This document shows, piece after piece, positions 1 to 10,183 of a DNA stretch of 64,000 nucleotides. A program made the position numbers and the translations under genes. The notes beneath the pieces were generated by a model that saw only the letters and a program-made list of their open reading frames with translations, did no database searches and was not told where the DNA came from. The stretch lies in the NCBI GenBank assembly GCA_902761735.1, contig CACWLL010000008.1, positions 1 through 64,000 on the forward strand, in the 5' to 3' direction. Numbering within the stretch: position 1 is the first letter of the stretch; every line of letters starts with the position of its first letter. This stretch comes from an uncultured bacterium (GTDB lineage Bacteria > Cyanobacteriota > Vampirovibrionia > Gastranaerophilales > Gastranaerophilaceae).

Positions 1-3000
1 TGGTAATTACAACAGATGTTGATAACCAAGGTACCTTGAATCTCGGTGCAGGTGATTTGGCAAGTAATATTGCAGGTAATAATGGTATTACTAATATTAT
101 TGGAGATGTAACAAGTGCTAAGTCAATCACTCAGGACACTTTAACTACTGACTCCGGTATAACATTCACAAACAGCGGTGATGTAACAGTTAATTCAACA
201 CTAACAAATGCAGGAAATATTGATAACAGCGGTGCAATAATTATCGGTACAACAACAGGAACTCCGACAGGCGGTAACATAGGCACATTCAGCGGAACGG
301 GTTCTCTGACTCTTAACGGCGGAACGAATGTTACTTATACAAACAATTCAACAAGCGGCATTTCTCAGGGTACCCTAGTTAACAATGCTAATTTGAATAA
401 CAACAATACATTATCAGCAAGCATTCAAAATACAGGTAAAATTACATCTGACGCAGATAAGTTACAAGGTACCGTTGCTAACTCCGGTAATCTTGTATTA
501 ACCGGCGGAAGTATTCAGAATAATATAACCAAAAACGGAACGACAGGCGGAACAATTGAAATTAACAACACAGTAACGTTAGGCTCCGGAAAAGCTATTA
601 CCGATAATAATATTGAACTTACAAATAATTCCACTTTGAATCTTCATGGCGGTTCTATTGCTGATGCCGCAAATTTAATCGCTAAAGGTGGTACAATAGA
701 CTTAGCAGATAGTATTATCGGGTCGGCGGCAATTAATCTTGGTAATATTGATATATCAAATGCAGACCTTAATGTAATTATTGATACGGATTTGGGCTCC
801 GAGCCGGCAGCTTCATCTGATATAATTACTGCAAATTCAGTTACGGGTTCCAATAATAAAGTATTGATTTCAGATATTAACCTTATGCGCAAAACTACTC
901 ATGGCGTACCATTAGATGTTCTAATTGCTGAAGAAGCAATAAAAAGTTTTGTCGATTTGGCAGCAGGTTTAAAAATAAACGGCAAATCTGTTGAAGGTGA
1001 TACATACATGTTGACTTATGATAATACAACCGGTTATTTGAATTTCTCTTATTTGAGCGGTTTGTATAATGCAGTTAAATCCACTTCTCCTTCCAGAGTT
1101 TATGAGATGGGTGAGGATGAAAATGTAAGTATTGATTTAGGTGACATGGGCGGACCTGCAACCGGAGATAACAAAGGTACCTTGACCATCAACGGTAATA
1201 AACATAGCATCAATGGTAATAGCTATGAGGGCATAAACGTTGGTGAAGATCAAACTCTTTATGTTAACGAAGTAGGTAAACTTGCGGAAGACGGCAGTAT
1301 AGAAAAATCATATAATGGATTTGACAAAGCTATAGATGTTGCAGCCGGAGGAAATTTAACCGTTGAGGATTCAATATTTGATGGTAATACTACGGATGTA
1401 AACAATAACGGTACATTTACACTTAAAGGTAATAACATATTCAATGATGCAATTACATCAACGAATAATACGGGTGCAACAACTGTTAATGACGGCACAA
1501 CAACATTTAACGGCAATGTAACTCAAGATACTATTACGGTTAATGATGGTGCAACTGCGAACTTCAATGCAAATACAACATCTGATATTGCAAATTCAGG
1601 TACAACCAATAATGCGGGAATATTAACGGGTGACGTATCCAATACCGGTGATAATGCAACCTTCAATAACAATAACAAAGTAGATGGTAACATAACCGAA
1701 AATAGCGGGACATTCAATAATAACGGCAAAGAAGTCACAGGTGACGTTTCATCTAACAGTGGCACCTTTAATAACAAAGCCGGAAATGTTGGCGGTGACG
1801 TTACATCTTCAGGTACATTTGACAACTCAAATAATGGTTCTGTTGGCGGCGACGTAGATAACAGCGGCACATTCGATAATAAAGGCGGTTCAATTACCGG
1901 TGATGTAACATCTTCAGGTACATTTGACAACTCAAATAACGGTTCTGTTGGCGGTAATGTTAATTCTACGGGTACATTTAATAACAATAGCGGTAATATA
2001 GCCGGCGATGTTACTTCTTCAAACGCATTCAATAATCAAAATGGTCAAATAGGCGGCGACGTAGATAACAGCGGCACATTCGATAATAAAGGCGGTTCAA
2101 TTACCGGTGATGTAACATCTTCAGGTACATTTGACAACTCAAACAATGGTTCTGTTGGCGGTGATGTTGACATTACCGGCGGCACATTCAACAATGAAGG
2201 CGGAAGTATTAGCGGCAATGTTACTAATGCAGGTACGTTAGATACTAATCTTAATAATGTTAGCGGAACAATTGAAAACAACGGTACAATGAATATCAGC
2301 GGCGGTAACGTACAAAATGATATTACAGGAACAGGTGTTGCTAATATTAACGATAACATTGTAAACACTAAGAATGTAACTGCAGGAACAGTTAATGTTG
2401 CACCGGATAAAGATATTATAAATACGGGTAATATGACTGTTAATAATGCTCTTAATAATAATGGTAATATTATAGGTACAGGAGCATTAAATATCGGAGA
2501 TAATGCTACTGCCGATAATACTAACGGTACTATTCTTCAAGATACAATTAATATCGGAAACAACGCAGCCGTAACAACAAATGCTAATGATTTTAATGCT
2601 ATAAACGGTATAAATAATGCCGGTACACTTACTTATACGGGCGGTAACGTAAATAACAATATTACAGGCCCTTCGACAGGTGCTGTTAATCTTGGCGATG
2701 ACCCGACATCAAGTACAAATATTAATATGCCTATAAATTCAACAATCAGCGGCAATCAGATTAATTTGAACAATGCGATTGTGACATTTGGTCCGAGTGC
2801 AGATATTTCAGGAGCTTCCTCTTTGAATGTTAATGCCGGCGGAATAAATGTAATGGATGGAAATCTATCATCTGTAAATCTTGGTAATGTCAACCTTAAC
2901 GGCAACTCCAATTTAGCTATTGACTTTAATTTGAATGATTTGACCTCCGATAAATTTATTGCAAACGTTACAAATAATGGCGGTATCTTTAATGTCGACA

Positions 3001-4319
3001 AACTCAATATAGTAGGTACAACCCTTAAAGATAATATTAAAATTCATCTTGGTGATACAACAGGTTTAGGTCAATCTAATGTAACTTCAAGTACATTCGA
3101 TTTGCCGTCAATTTTAACTCCTATAAGAAAAATTAATGGTAGAGTTGAAGACGGATACTTGATATATACACCAGCAGGTAATGACTATAAAGACTTTAAC
3201 CCGTCTGTTATGGCAGCACCGGTTGCAGCACAACTTGGCGGATATTTAACCCAATTAAATTCATATGACGAAGCCTTCAGAAATATGGATATGTATATGT
3301 TAATGACTGCAAGTCAAAGACAAGCATTGAAGAATAAAAACAAAATTGCCGCACTAGAAGGTGGTGTTTTATATGATGCATCTCTTGCAAGACAAGAAAG
3401 AGCAGAAGGTTGGATTAGACCAATGACGACATTCGAAAGAGTACCTTTGAAAAACGGGCCAAAGGTATCTAATGTAATGTATGGTTCACTAATAGGTGCC
3501 GAATCTGAAATGTATGATTTAGGTCACGGATGGGACGGTATATGGGGAGCATATATTGGATACAACGGTTCCCACCAAGCTTATGATGGTGTTTCTGTAT
3601 ACCAAAACGGCGGCACTTTGGGAGCATTGGGCATGGCATACAAAGGAAACTTCTTCACAGGTTTGACGGTTAACGTCGGAGCAAACGGAGTAGATGCTGA
3701 CACAATGTTTGGTAACGAAGAATTTGCAATGCTAATGACAGGTGTAGCTTCTAAGACGGGATATAATTGGGAATTATTTAACGGTAAATTTATAATTCAG
3801 CCAAGTATGTTAATGTCTTATTCATTTGTTGATACATTTAACTATCGTAATGGTGCGGGTGTAAAAATCAGTTCAGATCCGTTGCATGCAATTCATCTTC
3901 AACCTCAATTGAAGTTTATCGGGAACCTGAAGAACGGTTGGCAGCCTTATGCGAGCGTTGCAATGATATGGAATGTTATGGATGATACAAAATTCAAAGC
4001 AAATGATGTTTCGTTACCGGAATTATCGGTTAAACCATACGTTAAATACGGCGCAGGCGTTCGTAAAACTTGGGGTGAAAGATTTACAGGCTTCTTCCAA
4101 ACATATATAACTAACGGCGGAAGAAACGGTGTAGGTTTACAAGCCGGTTTCACATGGGCAATCGGTAAAGATCAACAGCAACCGAAAGAACAACAAAAAG
4201 AAAAGAAACAAGGTTTCTTCGGCAAATTATTCGGCAGTATATTTAACCATAAACCTGCTAACACTACCCAAACAAAAAGTGATAAAAAAGTAATCAAATC
4301 TATAAACCATCGTAAATAA
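1..4319 (+). CDS. Autotransporter-like adhesin, 3' part (left end outside window)
   Basis: The reading frame is open to the left edge, so the N-terminus and signal peptide lie outside the window. About 1100 visible residues are Asn/Gly/Thr/Ser-rich repeats with the rhythm expected of a beta-helical passenger; a block near 1.6-2.3 kb has a period of about 19 residues with phrases like SSGTFDN and GGSITGDV. From about 3.2 kb the sequence changes to an aromatic, alternating pattern (about 250 residues starting near EGWIRPM) that resembles a type V autotransporter outer-membrane barrel and ends near AGFTWAIG. A Lys/Gln-rich tail of about 50 residues follows the last strand, which is unusual because such barrels normally end on an aromatic residue read by the BAM complex. 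It probably acts as a surface adhesin. The domain call rests on composition and pattern only. Confidence 0.75.
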   Translation, partial: VITTDVDNQGTLNLGAGDLASNIAGNNGITNIIGDVTSAKSITQDTLTTDSGITFTNSGDVTVNSTLTNAGNIDNSGAIIIGTTTGTPTGGNIGTFSGTGSLTLNGGTNVTYTNNSTSGISQGTLVNNANLNNNNTLSASIQNTGKITSDADKLQGTVANSGNLVLTGGSIQNNITKNGTTGGTIEINNTVTLGSGKAITDNNIELTNNSTLNLHGGSIADAANLIAKGGTIDLADSIIGSAAINLGNIDISNADLNVIIDTDLGSEPAASSDIITANSVTGSNNKVLISDINLMRKTTHGVPLDVLIAEEAIKSFVDLAAGLKINGKSVEGDTYMLTYDNTTGYLNFSYLSGLYNAVKSTSPSRVYEMGEDENVSIDLGDMGGPATGDNKGTLTINGNKHSINGNSYEGINVGEDQTLYVNEVGKLAEDGSIEKSYNGFDKAIDVAAGGNLTVEDSIFDGNTTDVNNNGTFTLKGNNIFNDAITSTNNTGATTVNDGTTTFNGNVTQDTITVNDGATANFNANTTSDIANSGTTNNAGILTGDVSNTGDNATFNNNNKVDGNITENSGTFNNNGKEVTGDVSSNSGTFNNKAGNVGGDVTSSGTFDNSNNGSVGGDVDNSGTFDNKGGSITGDVTSSGTFDNSNNGSVGGNVNSTGTFNNNSGNIAGDVTSSNAFNNQNGQIGGDVDNSGTFDNKGGSITGDVTSSGTFDNSNNGSVGGDVDITGGTFNNEGGSISGNVTNAGTLDTNLNNVSGTIENNGTMNISGGNVQNDITGTGVANINDNIVNTKNVTAGTVNVAPDKDIINTGNMTVNNALNNNGNIIGTGALNIGDNATADNTNGTILQDTINIGNNAAVTTNANDFNAINGINNAGTLTYTGGNVNNNITGPSTGAVNLGDDPTSSTNINMPINSTISGNQINLNNAIVTFGPSADISGASSLNVNAGGINVMDGNLSSVNLGNVNLNGNSNLAIDFNLNDLTSDKFIANVTNNGGIFNVDKLNIVGTTLKDNIKIHLGDTTGLGQSNVTSSTFDLPSILTPIRKINGRVEDGYLIYTPAGNDYKDFNPSVMAAPVAAQLGGYLTQLNSYDEAFRNMDMYMLMTASQRQALKNKNKIAALEGGVLYDASLARQERAEGWIRPMTTFERVPLKNGPKVSNVMYGSLIGAESEMYDLGHGWDGIWGAYIGYNGSHQAYDGVSVYQNGGTLGALGMAYKGNFFTGLTVNVGANGVDADTMFGNEEFAMLMTGVASKTGYNWELFNGKFIIQPSMLMSYSFVDTFNYRNGAGVKISSDPLHAIHLQPQLKFIGNLKNGWQPYASVAMIWNVMDDTKFKANDVSLPELSVKPYVKYGAGVRKTWGERFTGFFQTYITNGGRNGVGLQAGFTWAIGKDQQQPKEQQKEKKQGFFGKLFGSIFNHKPANTTQTKSDKKVIKSINHRK
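1620..2260 (+). repeat. Tandem coding repeats in the adhesin passenger
   Basis: The passenger contains repeated units of about 57 bases. The strongest copy pair is 1845-1936 and 2052-2143, identical over about 92 bases and offset by 207 bases, with near-identity continuing about 25 bases further. A shorter piece starting CATCTTCAGG recurs at 1804, 1909 and 2116. Such close copies suggest recent duplication and could allow length change by recombination. Confidence 0.85.
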
Positions 4320-4321
4320 TT

Positions 4322-4358
4322 AAGGCTAATGCTTTTAATTATAGCCTTTCTTGTTTTT
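4322..4358 (+). terminator. Rho-independent terminator after adhesin
   Basis: A 7-bp stem (AAGGCTA at 4322-4328 with TAGCCTT at 4342-4348) lies just after the stop codon and is followed by a T-rich run. Confidence 0.7.
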
Positions 4359-4539
4359 TGTTTATTGATAGGTGTTGTTATGGGCTATTTAAGTAAAATA
4401 TTTACTAAACTAAAACATATTTTATTGACATAATGAACAAATTTTTCATATAATTAATTAAACAGAAAATTAATTATGTAAAAAACAAATTGACAAAATT
4501 ATAATTCTGCAACCGTATAAAAATAATGGAGGGAACAAG

Positions 4540-5034
4540 ATGTCAAAAACAAATTCTGAAACTTTAGTTGCATACTTTTCAAGAACCGGAGAGCAATATG
4601 GTGTAGGGGTTATAAATGAAGGAAACACTTCAATTGTAGCCAAAATCATTGCGGAAAAAACCGGTGCAGATTTATTTGAAATAAAAGTTGTTGATGACAA
4701 TTATCCTGATACGTATTCTGCATTGATACAATATGCCAAGAAAGAAAAACAAGAAAACGCAAGACCGGAAATTATCGGAAAAGTTGATAATATTAAAAAA
4801 TACAAGAATATTTTTATAGGTTATCCGAATTGGTGGGGTGATATGCCAATGCCTGTTCATACTTTCATTGAAAATCACAAATTAACAGATAAAAACATTT
4901 ATAATTTTTGCACCCATGAAGGTTCCGGCGGGATAAAAAGTGATGATTTTGCAATCTATGGTCATATTGCACAAACAGATAAAGACCTTACCGAAAGACA
5001 AATTTCTCAGTGGTTAAAACGATTGGGTTTTTGA
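4540..5034 (+). CDS. Flavodoxin-family protein
   Basis: This 164-residue protein has the flavodoxin-fold beginning TLVAYFSRTGEQ, where the phosphate loop would bind FMN phosphate. It also has the later IFIGYPNWWGDMPMP segment typical of flavodoxin-like NAD(P)H-quinone reductase or flavodoxin_4 proteins, with the WWG turn near the flavin ring. The C-terminal CTHEGSGG segment also fits that family. It is probably a soluble electron carrier or FMN reductase; the partner is unknown. The ATG at 4540 has a strong GGAGG Shine-Dalgarno sequence. It stands alone between two terminators. The family call is secure; the exact reaction is not. Confidence 0.85.
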   Translation: MSKTNSETLVAYFSRTGEQYGVGVINEGNTSIVAKIIAEKTGADLFEIKVVDDNYPDTYSALIQYAKKEKQENARPEIIGKVDNIKKYKNIFIGYPNWWGDMPMPVHTFIENHKLTDKNIYNFCTHEGSGGIKSDDFAIYGHIAQTDKDLTERQISQWLKRLGF

Positions 5035-5064
5035 TAAAATACAAATAAAATATAATTATTACTT

Positions 5065-5107
5065 TACGAGGCAAGATTTTTAGATAAAACCTTGCCTCGT
5101 ATTTTTA
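5065..5107. terminator. Bidirectional terminator between flavodoxin and thrC
   Basis: An 11-bp perfect stem (5065-5075 with 5091-5101) is flanked by A-rich and T-rich tracts. It can serve both convergent genes. Confidence 0.8.
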
Positions 5108-5118
5108 AAATACCGATA

Positions 5119-6171
5119 TTATATATTCATAACTTTTAAGATTTCATTCATATCCGCAGGTGTCTTTTTGACATCACAATTAGAATGTTTGATAGCATTA
5201 TCAGGGTCTTTTAATCCATTACCTGTCAATACACATACAATTTTTGAACCGGATTGAATTTTATCTTTCACTTTTATCAAACCTGCAACAGAAGCTGCAC
5301 TTGCAGGTTCTGCAAGAACACCTTCACTGGATGCAAGCAATTTATATGCATATAAAATTTCATCATCCGTTACAAAATTAATCATACCGTTACTCTCATC
5401 ACGAGCGGCAACAGCCTTTTCCCAGCTTGCGGGGTTTCCGATACGAATTGCGGTTGCAATAGTTTCAGGATGTAAAATTCTTTCTCCTTTTACAATTGCA
5501 GCAGCACCCTCAGCTTCAAAACCCATCATCTTAGGTGTTTTTGAAATCTTACCGAAATTATAAAATTCCTTGTAACCTTTCCAATATGCCGTGATATTTC
5601 CGGCATTTCCGACAGGTATAAAATGATAATCCGGCGCATCTCCCAAAGCCTCACAAACCTCAAAAGCACCGGTTTTTTGCCCTTCAATTCTAAAAGGGTT
5701 TACTGAATTTACAAGAGTAATCGGATATTTGTCAGAAATTTTCCTTACAAAATCTAATGCCTCATCAAAATTACCTTGAATAGCTATGATTTCTGCCCCA
5801 TACATCATTGCCTGAGATAATTTACCTAAAGCGATATATCCGTCAGGAATTAATACAAAAGTTTTTAATCCTGCTCTTGCTCCGTATGCCGCAGCAGATG
5901 CTGAAGTATTACCGGTTGAAGCACAAATAATTGCACCTGAACCTGATTCTTTTGCTTTTGTAACAGCCATAGTCATTCCACGGTCTTTAAAACTTCCTGT
6001 CGGATTACAACCCTCAAATTTTAAATAAATTTCTGCATCAAGCCCGATTTTTTTTGCAAGGTTTTCCGCTTTTATTAACGGGGTGTTACCCTCATTCAAT
6101 GTTACAACAGGAGTTTTTTCATCAACGGGTAAAAACTCTCTATACTTGTTTATTAATCCTTTGTAGTACAT
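5119..6171 (-). CDS. thrC: Threonine synthase
   Basis: This 350-residue PLP enzyme converts O-phosphohomoserine to threonine and phosphate. The PLP lysine is K62 in the motif [10 protein letters not shown]. The Ser/Thr-rich phosphate-binding region [14 protein letters not shown] and the late [10 protein letters not shown] segment match the short bacterial threonine synthase class of about 350 residues. The start has an AAAAGGGA Shine-Dalgarno sequence. The gene lies downstream of an acetyltransferase on the same strand, with a gap of about 30 bases. No other threonine gene is present in the window. Confidence 0.95.
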   Translation of the reverse strand: MYYKGLINKYREFLPVDEKTPVVTLNEGNTPLIKAENLAKKIGLDAEIYLKFEGCNPTGSFKDRGMTMAVTKAKESGSGAIICASTGNTSASAAAYGARAGLKTFVLIPDGYIALGKLSQAMMYGAEIIAIQGNFDEALDFVRKISDKYPITLVNSVNPFRIEGQKTGAFEVCEALGDAPDYHFIPVGNAGNITAYWKGYKEFYNFGKISKTPKMMGFEAEGAAAIVKGERILHPETIATAIRIGNPASWEKAVAARDESNGMINFVTDDEILYAYKLLASSEGVLAEPASAASVAGLIKVKDKIQSGSKIVCVLTGNGLKDPDNAIKHSNCDVKKTPADMNEILKVMNI

Positions 6172-6202
6172 TTATATTTCCCTTTTCCACTTTATTTTAT
6201 AA

Positions 6203-7189
6203 TTATTTTTTTACAGGTAAATACGCTTGCGGATAATTATAATCCTCTTTAAATCCGATATTTCTATACATATTTAATGCCTGAAAATTATTTGTTTCGG
6301 TTGTTGTATTTACTTCCGTAATAGGTCTTTCACCTTTATCCGTCATATCTATTATTTTTCTAATAGACTTTTGTAATAAATGTTTTGAAAGTCCTTTGCC
6401 CTGATGTTCTCTTTTAATACCAAACAGAGGAATATTTGCAATACTTCCGCCCGTTAAATTCATTAAGCACAATCCGACAGGTTCTTCATCAAACAACAAT
6501 ATTGAAGAAGCTTGCGGAAGGAATTCGGCATATACATTTTCCGTAACTTTTGTAAGAATATCTCTAACCCCTTTATCCGAATTAAATCTTGGGTCGAATA
6601 GTGCATCCGCACTGTTATTAAATGCTTCACGAATAATATCTACTGCGTATCCGTAATATTCGTCACTCCATTCAACTAAGCTGTAACCCTCCGGCAAATG
6701 CGGAACTTCCTCCGCTTCAAGAATATCTCGTGACGAAGTTCCAAACATCATAAATCTTAAAACAACAATTCCTATAAATTTAAACCCGAATAATGCAACC
6801 TCGTTTATTAAATCTTTTTGATTGCCCAACATCGGATAACAAACTACTTTATCAGACCGCTCTTCTCTCGTAAGACGAACAAATTCTTTTATTAAATAAC
6901 GACTTCTTTCAGGAAATTTTTCCATTCTGTGAGAATGTATAATATTAAGTTCAATAGCCTCGGAAATTGATGTTGTATAAATCAAAAATGCTGTCGGAAT
7001 AGAATTTTCAAACAATACAATACATTTTATTAAATCTTTTTCAATTGCATTGATAAAATCTTTGTAACCTATAGGAGGTAATTCGAATTTATATTCTTCC
7101 ACCGCACATTCTTTAAAATCGTTATAAATCGGCTCAAATGCTGTGTAATCATCTTTTTCTATTAATCTTGCTTCAAAAAATGTTGTCAT
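6203..7189 (-). CDS. GNAT-family N-acetyltransferase, two-domain
   Basis: The protein has 328 residues. The C-terminal half contains a clear GNAT acetyl-CoA loop, KREHQGKGLSKHLLQ, followed by NTTTETNNFQALNMYRNIGF, the usual alpha4/beta7 end of the fold. The N-terminal half has the size and pattern of a second, degenerate GNAT domain, so a tandem arrangement is likely. The substrate cannot be deduced. An AAGGAAA Shine-Dalgarno sequence precedes the ATG. The gene sits 20 bases after ribBA and about 30 bases before thrC, so co-transcription with the riboflavin genes is possible. Confidence 0.8.
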   Translation of the reverse strand: MTTFFEARLIEKDDYTAFEPIYNDFKECAVEEYKFELPPIGYKDFINAIEKDLIKCIVLFENSIPTAFLIYTTSISEAIELNIIHSHRMEKFPERSRYLIKEFVRLTREERSDKVVCYPMLGNQKDLINEVALFGFKFIGIVVLRFMMFGTSSRDILEAEEVPHLPEGYSLVEWSDEYYGYAVDIIREAFNNSADALFDPRFNSDKGVRDILTKVTENVYAEFLPQASSILLFDEEPVGLCLMNLTGGSIANIPLFGIKREHQGKGLSKHLLQKSIRKIIDMTDKGERPITEVNTTTETNNFQALNMYRNIGFKEDYNYPQAYLPVKK

Positions 7190-7209
7190 AAATTTTCCTT
7201 AAATTTGGT

Positions 7210-8418
7210 TTATAAAGTATGGTGCATTTTTTCTCTCTTGGTGTCAAGATAGTATTTGTTGTATTCAGTCACTTCTGACTCCACTTTTATTATATCATTA
7301 ATTTTTAGTCCGTAACCGTTCAAACCGATGATTTTTTTAGGATTATTTGTAATCAGATTAAATTCCTCATATCCTAAATCTCTGATAATCTGTGCGCCAA
7401 CACCATAATCCCTTAAATCAGGCTTAAATCCGAGAGAAATATTTGCTTCAATTGTATCCTGCCCTTGTTCTTGGAGCTTATAAGCTTTTATTTTATTTAC
7501 AATACCTATACCTCTGCCCTCATGTCCTCTCATATAAACAACAGCACCCTTGCCGTATTTTTCAATCATCCTGAGAGCTCCATGTAACTGAGAATTACAA
7601 TCGCATTTTAAGCTGTGAAAGATATCTCCGGTTAAACATTCACTATGCACTCTAACCAGCGGTATTTTATCACTGCCATCATCTTTTACTAATGCTACAT
7701 GTTCCTCTTTAGTTAATTTATTTACATAACCGTATATTTTAAAATGCCCGTATTTTGTAGGCAAATCGGCTTCAGCCTCACGAGAGATAAGTTTTTCGGA
7801 TTTTAATCTGTATGCAATAAGTTCAGATACGGTTATAAATTTAATTCCATGTTCATCAGCAAATTTTCTCAGATAATCACGACGAGCCATATGACCGTCT
7901 TTTGTCATAATTTCACACATAACACCTGCCGGAGTGTGTCCGCATAACCTTGCTAAGTCAACGACAGCCTCAGTGTGCCCTGTTCTTTGTAAGACTCCGC
8001 CTTTTCTGGCAACACAAGGAAATAAATGCCCCGGACGTCTTAAATCCGACGGAACAGCATCAGGGGCTAACGCTACTTCTATTGTTTTAGCTCTGTCATA
8101 CGCTGAAATACCTGTTGTGACACCATATTTCTCATCAGCATCAACACTGACCGTGAAAGCTGTTTTCATTGATTCACTATTTTGTTCAACCATTTGAGGC
8201 AAATCGAGTTTTTCTGCAATTTCGCTTGATATTGCAAGACATACAAGCCCTCCTGCTTCTCGTGCCAAAAAATTTATGACATCAGGCGTGACCATTTGTC
8301 CCGAACAAATAATATCACCTTCGTTTTCTCTGTCCTCATCATCAGCAACTATAAGCATTTTGCCTTGTTTATAATCTTCTATTGCATCTTCTATACTGTC
8401 AAATTTAAAATTATCCAT
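7210..8418 (-). CDS. ribBA: Bifunctional DHBP synthase / GTP cyclohydrolase II
   Basis: This protein of about 402 residues makes two precursors of riboflavin: dihydroxybutanone phosphate from ribulose 5-phosphate and the pyrimidine intermediate from GTP. The N-terminal half has the acidic RibB motif [10 protein letters not shown] and [12 protein letters not shown]. The C-terminal half has the RibA zinc-binding region [20 protein letters not shown] and the GTP-binding RGHEGRGIG. The ATG at 8418 is preferred over the TTG nine bases upstream because the protein then starts [10 protein letters not shown] like the family. It lies one base after the ribE stop, which suggests translational coupling. 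No ribD or ribH is present here. Confidence 0.95.
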   Translation of the reverse strand: MDNFKFDSIEDAIEDYKQGKMLIVADDEDRENEGDIICSGQMVTPDVINFLAREAGGLVCLAISSEIAEKLDLPQMVEQNSESMKTAFTVSVDADEKYGVTTGISAYDRAKTIEVALAPDAVPSDLRRPGHLFPCVARKGGVLQRTGHTEAVVDLARLCGHTPAGVMCEIMTKDGHMARRDYLRKFADEHGIKFITVSELIAYRLKSEKLISREAEADLPTKYGHFKIYGYVNKLTKEEHVALVKDDGSDKIPLVRVHSECLTGDIFHSLKCDCNSQLHGALRMIEKYGKGAVVYMRGHEGRGIGIVNKIKAYKLQEQGQDTIEANISLGFKPDLRDYGVGAQIIRDLGYEEFNLITNNPKKIIGLNGYGLKINDIIKVESEVTEYNKYYLDTKREKMHHTL

Positions 8419-8419
8419 A

Positions 8420-9064
8420 TCACACAAATCCGTTTTCTTTAAGAAAATCTTCTGTTAAGTCACTATAGTTATTATCTCTTGATGATAAAAATTTTTCAAT
8501 GTATCTGCCTAAAATATCTGTTTCTACGTTTACAATATCATTTTGTTTTAATTGTTGAAGTGTAGTATTTTTATATGTATGAGGAATAACAGCGACTTTT
8601 ATCTCATTTCCTCTAATATCTGCAACCGTAAGGCTTACTCCGTTTATTGCTATTGAACCTTTTTTAACCGTATATTTTGTTAATTCCGGAGTAATTTCAA
8701 ATATAAAATTATAAAATTCAGCTTGTTTCTCTATAGAAATAATTTTACCTGTTCCGTCGATATGACCCTGAATTATATGCCCGCCCATTCTTGATATTGG
8801 CATCAATGCTCTTTCAAGATTTACGTCATCTGCTGCTTTTAAAGTTCTAAAATTCGTAACCTTTAAAGTTTCTTCACTTACGTCAGCCAAAAATCCGTCA
8901 GAAAATATTTCCGCAACAGTCTGACAGCAACCGTTAATTGCAATACTGTCACCAATATTTATATCTTCAAGGATAGTTTTACATTTAATCTTGAGTTTTG
9001 CACCACCGGAATATTTTTTAAATTCCGAAACAGTTCCAATTTCTTCAATAATACCTGTAAACAT
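8420..9064 (-). CDS. ribE: Riboflavin synthase, alpha subunit
   Basis: This 214-residue protein converts two molecules of lumazine to riboflavin. It begins MFTGIIEEIGTV and has the internal duplication of two lumazine-binding barrels, with the second starting near MGGHIIQGHIDGTG. Both halves carry the SIAING segment. It is first in the ribE-ribBA unit and is coupled to ribBA. There is no Shine-Dalgarno sequence. Instead a TGC-TAGGAT extended -10 ends six bases before the ATG, suggesting a leaderless message. No FMN riboswitch is seen, because only about 95 bases separate it from the next gene. Confidence 0.95.
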   Translation of the reverse strand: MFTGIIEEIGTVSEFKKYSGGAKLKIKCKTILEDINIGDSIAINGCCQTVAEIFSDGFLADVSEETLKVTNFRTLKAADDVNLERALMPISRMGGHIIQGHIDGTGKIISIEKQAEFYNFIFEITPELTKYTVKKGSIAINGVSLTVADIRGNEIKVAVIPHTYKNTTLQQLKQNDIVNVETDILGRYIEKFLSSRDNNYSDLTEDFLKENGFV

Positions 9065-9070
9065 GACTTT

Positions 9071-9079
9071 ATCCTAGCA
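9071..9079 (-). promoter_or_regulatory. Extended -10 promoter of ribE, leaderless
   Basis: On the minus strand TGC is followed by TAGGAT, which ends six bases before the ATG at 9064. Transcription would start at or next to the start codon. Confidence 0.55.
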
Positions 9080-9112
9080 CAAAAGTAAGTCAATAAAAAT
9101 ATGTTTGCAATA

Positions 9113-9144
9113 AAAAAGTCCCGCATATACTGCGAGACTTTTTG
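9113..9144 (-). terminator. Terminator of the 9161-10090 gene
   Basis: A hairpin pairs AAAAAGTC (9113-9120) with GACTTTTT (9136-9143), with a further CGC/GCG pairing inside. On the minus strand it ends in a T run, right after the stop at 9161. Confidence 0.75.
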
Positions 9145-9160
9145 TTATGTATGAAATAAT

Positions 9161-10090
9161 TTATTCACCATCATCAAGACGACCGTCTTTTGAAATTACT
9201 TTTATGCTTGAATTTCTCCAAGTTGCATCATACGGATTTGTTAAAAGAACTGTCTTGTCAACATCACCTTTTCTGATTGACCAATCAAAAATTCTATCTG
9301 TTGAACTTGGAATTTCGTGAGATCTGTCAACTTTACCTTCAGATTTTTTGTTATCAAAAATAATAACTTCAGAAGCATACATATAATCGTTCAAGCCTCT
9401 TGGGTTTGTTACGCCGAGTTTCGGAACGCATTTCAATGCCATAAGTTTTCCGCCATCCGTTAATGAGCATAAGTAAATAGGTTTTTCATCCAAAGGAGTT
9501 CCTACGACAAATCTGCTTTCATCATCACTCCAAGGAGAAACCGTACTTCTGTACATTACTTGGTCTTCACTTGAATAACGTCCGTCAAATACGTGTTGTT
9601 TATATTTTGTATCCATTTCATCAACGTAAGATATTTTCCAAGGAATATATTTATCGCCATGGTCAATATCTAAATTATCCAAAATTGAATTTATTGAATC
9701 AATTACAGGTGATTTATAATCCGGTTTAATAAATATAGTATCTGATGTATGGATTATTTGAGGAATTGAATCGTGGATATAAACTGTATCTTTTCCTTTG
9801 TGGATACCGCAGCATCCGCAATTATGAATAAAATTATTAATCGTTGTATCATTACTTTGTGCGTATGCCCATGCTTCTGCTTTTGCATCACAACCTGACA
9901 ATACGGTTGCCGGAACAGCTATTAATAAAAGTCCGCCCAAAGTATAATTTCTCATTGCTTTACCGCTGTCACCAAAGGATACTGCGTTATGATTTGCTTG
10001 AATGCTCGGTGCACTTTGTTTTAATTTTGTTTCAGAATTGTTATTTGCGTTAAATTTTACACTATTTACTGCGTCTACTGACAATGACAT
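9161..10090 (-). CDS. Lipoprotein-like protein with N-terminal Phe-Gly motif
   Basis: This 309-residue protein matches no family I recognise. An N-terminal segment of about 47 residues contains VKFNAN (11-16) and VSFG (37-40). A hydrophobic span (about 52-66) follows and ends in a lipobox-like TVLSGC, then a Cys-rich CGCCG stretch and an acidic soluble domain. If the lipobox is used, the protein would be an envelope lipoprotein with an unusually long pre-sequence; otherwise it has one membrane anchor. The start has a strong AGGAGGT Shine-Dalgarno sequence. It is a single gene with its own terminator. Confidence 0.75.
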   Translation of the reverse strand: MSLSVDAVNSVKFNANNNSETKLKQSAPSIQANHNAVSFGDSGKAMRNYTLGGLLLIAVPATVLSGCDAKAEAWAYAQSNDTTINNFIHNCGCCGIHKGKDTVYIHDSIPQIIHTSDTIFIKPDYKSPVIDSINSILDNLDIDHGDKYIPWKISYVDEMDTKYKQHVFDGRYSSEDQVMYRSTVSPWSDDESRFVVGTPLDEKPIYLCSLTDGGKLMALKCVPKLGVTNPRGLNDYMYASEVIIFDNKKSEGKVDRSHEIPSSTDRIFDWSIRKGDVDKTVLLTNPYDATWRNSSIKVISKDGRLDDGE

Positions 10091-10143
10091 GTATTTACCT
10101 CCTACATAGTAATTCCGTTTATGTGTTGTTTATTATAAAGAGA

Positions 10144-10183
10144 AACATGTTTTTTGTTGCTAGTTTTATATGAAAAACATGTT
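10144..10183. repeat. Inverted repeat, terminator or operator
   Basis: An 11-bp perfect inverted repeat (10144-10154 with 10173-10183, sequence AACATGTTTTT) lies 54 bases upstream of the 9161-10090 gene and about 120 bases downstream of the small ORF. It could end the rnpB-side transcript, since a T-rich run follows on both strands, or it could be an operator. Confidence 0.5.

Noticed and set aside
1523-2368. Long reading frames on the minus strand inside the adhesin repeats
   Set aside because: They mirror the Asn/Gly/Thr repeats as Leu/Pro/Val-rich text and have no ribosome site; they are shadows.
9065-9160. FMN riboswitch upstream of ribE
   Set aside because: The gap is too short and has only a terminator of the neighbour and a -10 box.
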